DNA of 32,901 nt from IMG/VR virus record IMGVR_UViG_3300032116_000805, positions 1 to 32,901 of that record; one strand, given 5' to 3'. The translations under genes and the position numbers were made by a program. This document shows positions 30,654 through 32,901 of the stretch, piece by piece. Position 1 is the first letter of the stretch, and each line of letters begins with the position of its first letter. Source of the DNA: a virus. The notes beneath the pieces are model-generated. The model saw nothing but the letters and a program-made list of their open reading frames with translations, was not told where the DNA came from and did not search any database.

Positions 30654-32305
30654 TGATCGGCCCCACCGTCACGATCGGCCGGCGCCGCCGTCGCAGCGGC
30701 GGCGGTGGCTCGCTGCCCGTCGTTCCTCTCGGTGGGCTGATCACATTCTACGGCGACGGCACCGGCTCGGAAGGCGCGGCCCCGGGCGTGCGCAACTGGC
30801 CAGCCTGGGCGCTGCAGGCCATGGGCGGCAGCATCATGCCATCCGAAGGATGGATGCAGTGCAAGAGCGGAGAGACGCTCGACGGCGTTTTTGCCCGCCG
30901 GGACGCGGCGCTGAAACAGGCTCCGAATATTTTCGTTTACGCTTCCGATGGCCACAATGACGGCCTGAAAAGCTCGGGATGGTCCGCTCAATTCACCAAG
31001 TGGGAACGCAACCTCGATGCGGTTGTGGCGGGGCTGCCGAGCACGACGCGCATCGTCGTCATGCCCACGCTCTGGACATCCGTATCAGGCGAGACCACGG
31101 GCGGCAACTGGCAGCAGATCGTGCGGGATGCGCAGGTGGCCAAGGTGACGGCGCTGCAAGCCATTCATGGCGCGCGCATCATCCTGTTCAACTGGTGGAC
31201 GGCAATCAATAGCTTCGGCCCCTATGACTTCACGACCGGCGCGAACGCTTCGGATAACAATGTGCATGCCAACGCATTCGGCGGCTGGACGCTCGGCAAC
31301 ATGCTGGCCGAAATCCTGAAGCCGCATATCACCACCGCGACCACGGATGCGATCCTCGCGGATGCCGCAGCCAAGACGTGGCGCGGCGCGAACATCTATG
31401 CGGAGCGGGCCTATACCGGAACGACCGGCGCATTGGCAGGCGGCGTCGCCCCGACGGGCCAGGTGGCCACGACGCATACCCTGACCAACAACCTCGCGAA
31501 CGGCACGGGCGTAACGGTCACCGCCGCCAAGGTGGCACAATCGGGATACGATCAACAGAGGATTACCGTTTCCGGAACGCCCGCCGCCGCGCAGACCATT
31601 CGCTTTGCCCGTTCGAGCAACATGACGATCACCGGTGGAGCGCCCGGCACCTATTTCGCCTTCATGTGTGGGCTGCGCATCGAGAACGGTTCGGGCGGAC
31701 CTGCGGCAGGCCTCGATAATTTCGGGCTATCTCTTGGCTCGCCTAACGCGCTCTTCTCGAACGCGAACCTTGGCGCTTTCGGTTTCTCCAATCCTCTTCC
31801 TGCGGTCATCGACGGCGTATTCCTGTGCCCGCCCGATGCCTGGTTCGCGAATGACACAGCGGTTGCGCCGCCGACGCTGGATTTCAACTTCGATGCTGTC
31901 GCTCTCTCTGCCCAGATCACGATCGAGCGCCCGCAGGTTTTCCAGCTTTACACCAATGCCCGCACGGCGCCCTGGTATATCGGCGACGATACGATCGTCG
32001 GCGCCAACTTTCAGGCGCGCTTGACGGGCACCGGCGTCACGGGCGCCGGCCTGCCATCTGCCGGCACCATCACCGCCGCCACGGTCACCACGGTGCGCGT
32101 GGAGCCCGGCAACTGGTCTGGCGGCGGACTGACCTTCTCGCGCGTGATGCGCCGCAATGGTGCGGTTGTATCCGGCGCATTCTCGACCGGCTGGACCTAT
32201 GCAATGGGCGGGCAGGTAGTGGCCGGTGATGTCATCGCGATTGATGTGACCGCGACGAACAGCTTCGGCTCGGAAACGCGCACGCTCACCTTCAACGTGG
32301 TTTGA
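30650..32305 (+). CDS. SGNH-fold tail spike-like protein with degenerate active site
   Basis: A 551-residue protein. After an Arg-rich N-terminus (IGRRRRRSGGGG) comes an SGNH-hydrolase fold with block I GLITFYGDGTGSEG, block III ASDGHNDGL (Asn103) and block V SDNNVHANAFG (His206). The catalytic Ser of the normal GDS motif is Gly37 here, and the Asp of D-x-x-H corresponds to Asn203, with Asp202 beside it. It may therefore bind rather than cleave a surface sugar or ester. From about residue 245 onward a jelly-roll-like beta part and a C-terminal Ig-like part (VTTVRVEPGNWSGGGLTFSR) follow. The spike base gene is immediately upstream. Adjacent ATG codons at 30650 and 30653 are both usable. Confidence 0.7.
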   Translation: MMIGPTVTIGRRRRRSGGGGSLPVVPLGGLITFYGDGTGSEGAAPGVRNWPAWALQAMGGSIMPSEGWMQCKSGETLDGVFARRDAALKQAPNIFVYASDGHNDGLKSSGWSAQFTKWERNLDAVVAGLPSTTRIVVMPTLWTSVSGETTGGNWQQIVRDAQVAKVTALQAIHGARIILFNWWTAINSFGPYDFTTGANASDNNVHANAFGGWTLGNMLAEILKPHITTATTDAILADAAAKTWRGANIYAERAYTGTTGALAGGVAPTGQVATTHTLTNNLANGTGVTVTAAKVAQSGYDQQRITVSGTPAAAQTIRFARSSNMTITGGAPGTYFAFMCGLRIENGSGGPAAGLDNFGLSLGSPNALFSNANLGAFGFSNPLPAVIDGVFLCPPDAWFANDTAVAPPTLDFNFDAVALSAQITIERPQVFQLYTNARTAPWYIGDDTIVGANFQARLTGTGVTGAGLPSAGTITAATVTTVRVEPGNWSGGGLTFSRVMRRNGAVVSGAFSTGWTYAMGGQVVAGDVIAIDVTATNSFGSETRTLTFNVV

Positions 32306-32317
32306 TCGAGGACGGAA

Positions 32318-32644
32318 ATGAACTGGTCACCTCCACCGACAATCGACCCGCAGATCACCACGATCGCGACCGGCCTGATCGGCGCGATTTCCGGCTATCT
32401 CGCCCACCGCATGGGAGTGAAGCTAAAGCGGGTCGAAAAAGAGCCCGAGATCATGAAGCACCTGGACAGTGCCGTTGCCAACATCATCTCGCATTACACC
32501 AAGGCGCTTGAACAGGAGAAGGTCCGCCACGCCGAACACGTCGCGGAACAGGACGCGAAGATTTATCGCGCGCTGGCCCGCATCGATCAACTTGAGGACG
32601 CGATGCGTTCTGCCGGCATGACCGTCCCCCCGCACGAACCGTAA
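32318..32644 (+). CDS. Membrane-anchored coiled-coil protein (inner spanin candidate)
   Basis: A 108-residue protein starting MNWSPPPTIDPQITTIATGL. A modest hydrophobic segment lies at about residues 13-33 (ITTIATGLIGAISGYLAHRM), followed by a long charged helix (HYTKALEQEKVRHAEHVAEQ, DAKIYRALARIDQLEDAMRS) that should form a coiled coil in the periplasm or cytoplasm. One N-terminal anchor plus coiled coil fits an Rz-like inner spanin, but the orientation cannot be read here. GAGGACGG precedes the ATG. Other readings: a tail-associated or exclusion protein. Confidence 0.5.
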   Translation: MNWSPPPTIDPQITTIATGLIGAISGYLAHRMGVKLKRVEKEPEIMKHLDSAVANIISHYTKALEQEKVRHAEHVAEQDAKIYRALARIDQLEDAMRSAGMTVPPHEP

Positions 32645-32654
32645 AGCCAATTCC

Positions 32655-32744
32655 ATGCGCATTGTTCTTGCCGTGCTGGCGCTCGCCAGCGCCATCGCCG
32701 CGCTTGCCATCTTCGCCGCCGGCATGAGACAGCTGCACAGATAG
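32655..32744 (+). CDS. 29-residue membrane peptide
   Basis: Starts 10 bases after the coiled-coil gene and encodes MRIVLAVLALASAIAALAIF followed by AAGMRQLHR. It is a single hydrophobic helix with a basic end on both sides. The ribosome binding site is weak. Peptides like this can be antiholins, holin partners or assembly helpers; nothing more specific can be said. Too short for certainty. Confidence 0.4.
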   Translation: MRIVLAVLALASAIAALAIFAAGMRQLHR

Positions 32745-32812
32745 CGGCCGGAATGGCGCTGGAAACTGGCGCTAGTCATATTCTAAGCCGTTGAAATATA
32801 AAGCAATAGAGC

Positions 32813-32860
32813 AGTCTGGGGGACTAGGGGTCGTGGGTTCAAATCCCGCCACTCCGACCA
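32813..32860 (+). other. Attachment-site-like 3' half of tRNA-Pro(GGG)
   Basis: The 3' half of a tRNA with exact canonical spacing: anticodon loop CTGGGGG (32816-32822, anticodon GGG), 3' anticodon stem ACTAG, variable loop GGGTC, T-arm GTGGG-TTCAAAT-CCCGC, acceptor strand CACTCCG, then A and an encoded CCA (32858-32860). Upstream of about 32813 there is no D-arm or 5' acceptor strand CGGAGTG, so only the 3' half is present. This is the pattern left by phage integration into a tRNA gene. It is probably attR, with host DNA beginning just beyond, or the attP copy. Confidence 0.75.
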
Positions 32861-32863
32861 TTT

Positions 32864-32897
32864 AAGCCTTTGAAGCTGTTATGCTTTCAGGCTTTTT
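32864..32897 (+). terminator. Terminator after the tRNA half
   Basis: AAGCCT-TTGAAGC (32864-32876) pairs with GCTTTC-AGGCTT (32883-32894) around TGTTAT, with a small internal mismatch, followed by T residues to 32897. It is the normal terminator of the host tRNA gene, supporting the reading that host DNA starts here. Confidence 0.6.
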
Positions 32898-32901
32898 GCC
32901 C

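Noticed and set aside
1-32901. Single-subunit T7-type RNA polymerase or its promoters
   Set aside because: No polymerase gene and no repeated class-III-like promoter motif were found, although the virion genes are T7-like; late control must be by other means.

Overview
The window is most of a temperate podovirus-like prophage in a GC-rich alphaproteobacterium, probably Hyphomicrobiales (Rhizobiales). The host call rests on family resemblance: a secreted Cys-rich protein with the HGWYPYECCSDRDC signature, a spike-base protein of the type first named from the Rhodobacter gene transfer agent, a GH108 endolysin with a C-terminal membrane anchor, and the 3' half of an alphaproteobacterial-type tRNA-Pro(GGG) at the right end. 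No organism can be named with confidence.

Left part (1-2650), lysogeny control. A leftward operon of small proteins with overlapping genes (1-875) runs off the window. A rightward membrane-anchored protein (1044-1580) converges on a leftward repressor with a degenerate S24 peptidase domain (1540-2172). A rightward Cro-like regulator follows (2313-2648). Two near-identical 18-base inverted-repeat operators, ATCTGTC-N4-GACCGAT, lie at 942-959 and 2275-2292, in front of the leftward operon and between the repressor and the Cro-like gene. A strong intrinsic terminator lies inside the 3' end of the Cro-like reading frame.

Replication part (2645-7400). A chain of genes joined by ATGA/GTGA overlaps encodes small unknown proteins, a Toprim primase, a ribbon-helix-helix-like protein, a P-loop primase/helicase and a Cys-rich small protein. 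It ends in a 520-base stretch with twelve copies of a roughly 9-base GTCCCAAC repeat. These sit in four blocks of alternating orientation around an AT-rich core, which is a strong candidate replication origin.

Packaging and virion part (7401-28922). The order is candidate small terminase, small genes, large terminase, portal, Bbp19-like protein, scaffold, major capsid protein, a beta-rich head protein, tail tube A-like and tail tube B-like proteins. Three internal (ejection) proteins follow: a small core protein, a lytic transglycosylase protein and a large final protein. Between the last two lies a polyvalent protein with a DdrB/ParB-like domain and a RelA/SpoT-like domain. A short minus-strand gene is nested in its 3' part. 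A T7-type tail fibre with an AT-rich, probably exchanged tip closes the block.

Lysis and right end (28932-32901). GH108 endolysin, holin-like protein, small lipoprotein, spike-base protein, SGNH-like tail protein with a degenerate active site, a coiled-coil membrane protein (possible inner spanin), and a 29-residue membrane peptide. The window closes with an attachment-site-like 3' half of tRNA-Pro(GGG) and a terminator. No integrase is visible; it should lie beyond the left edge.
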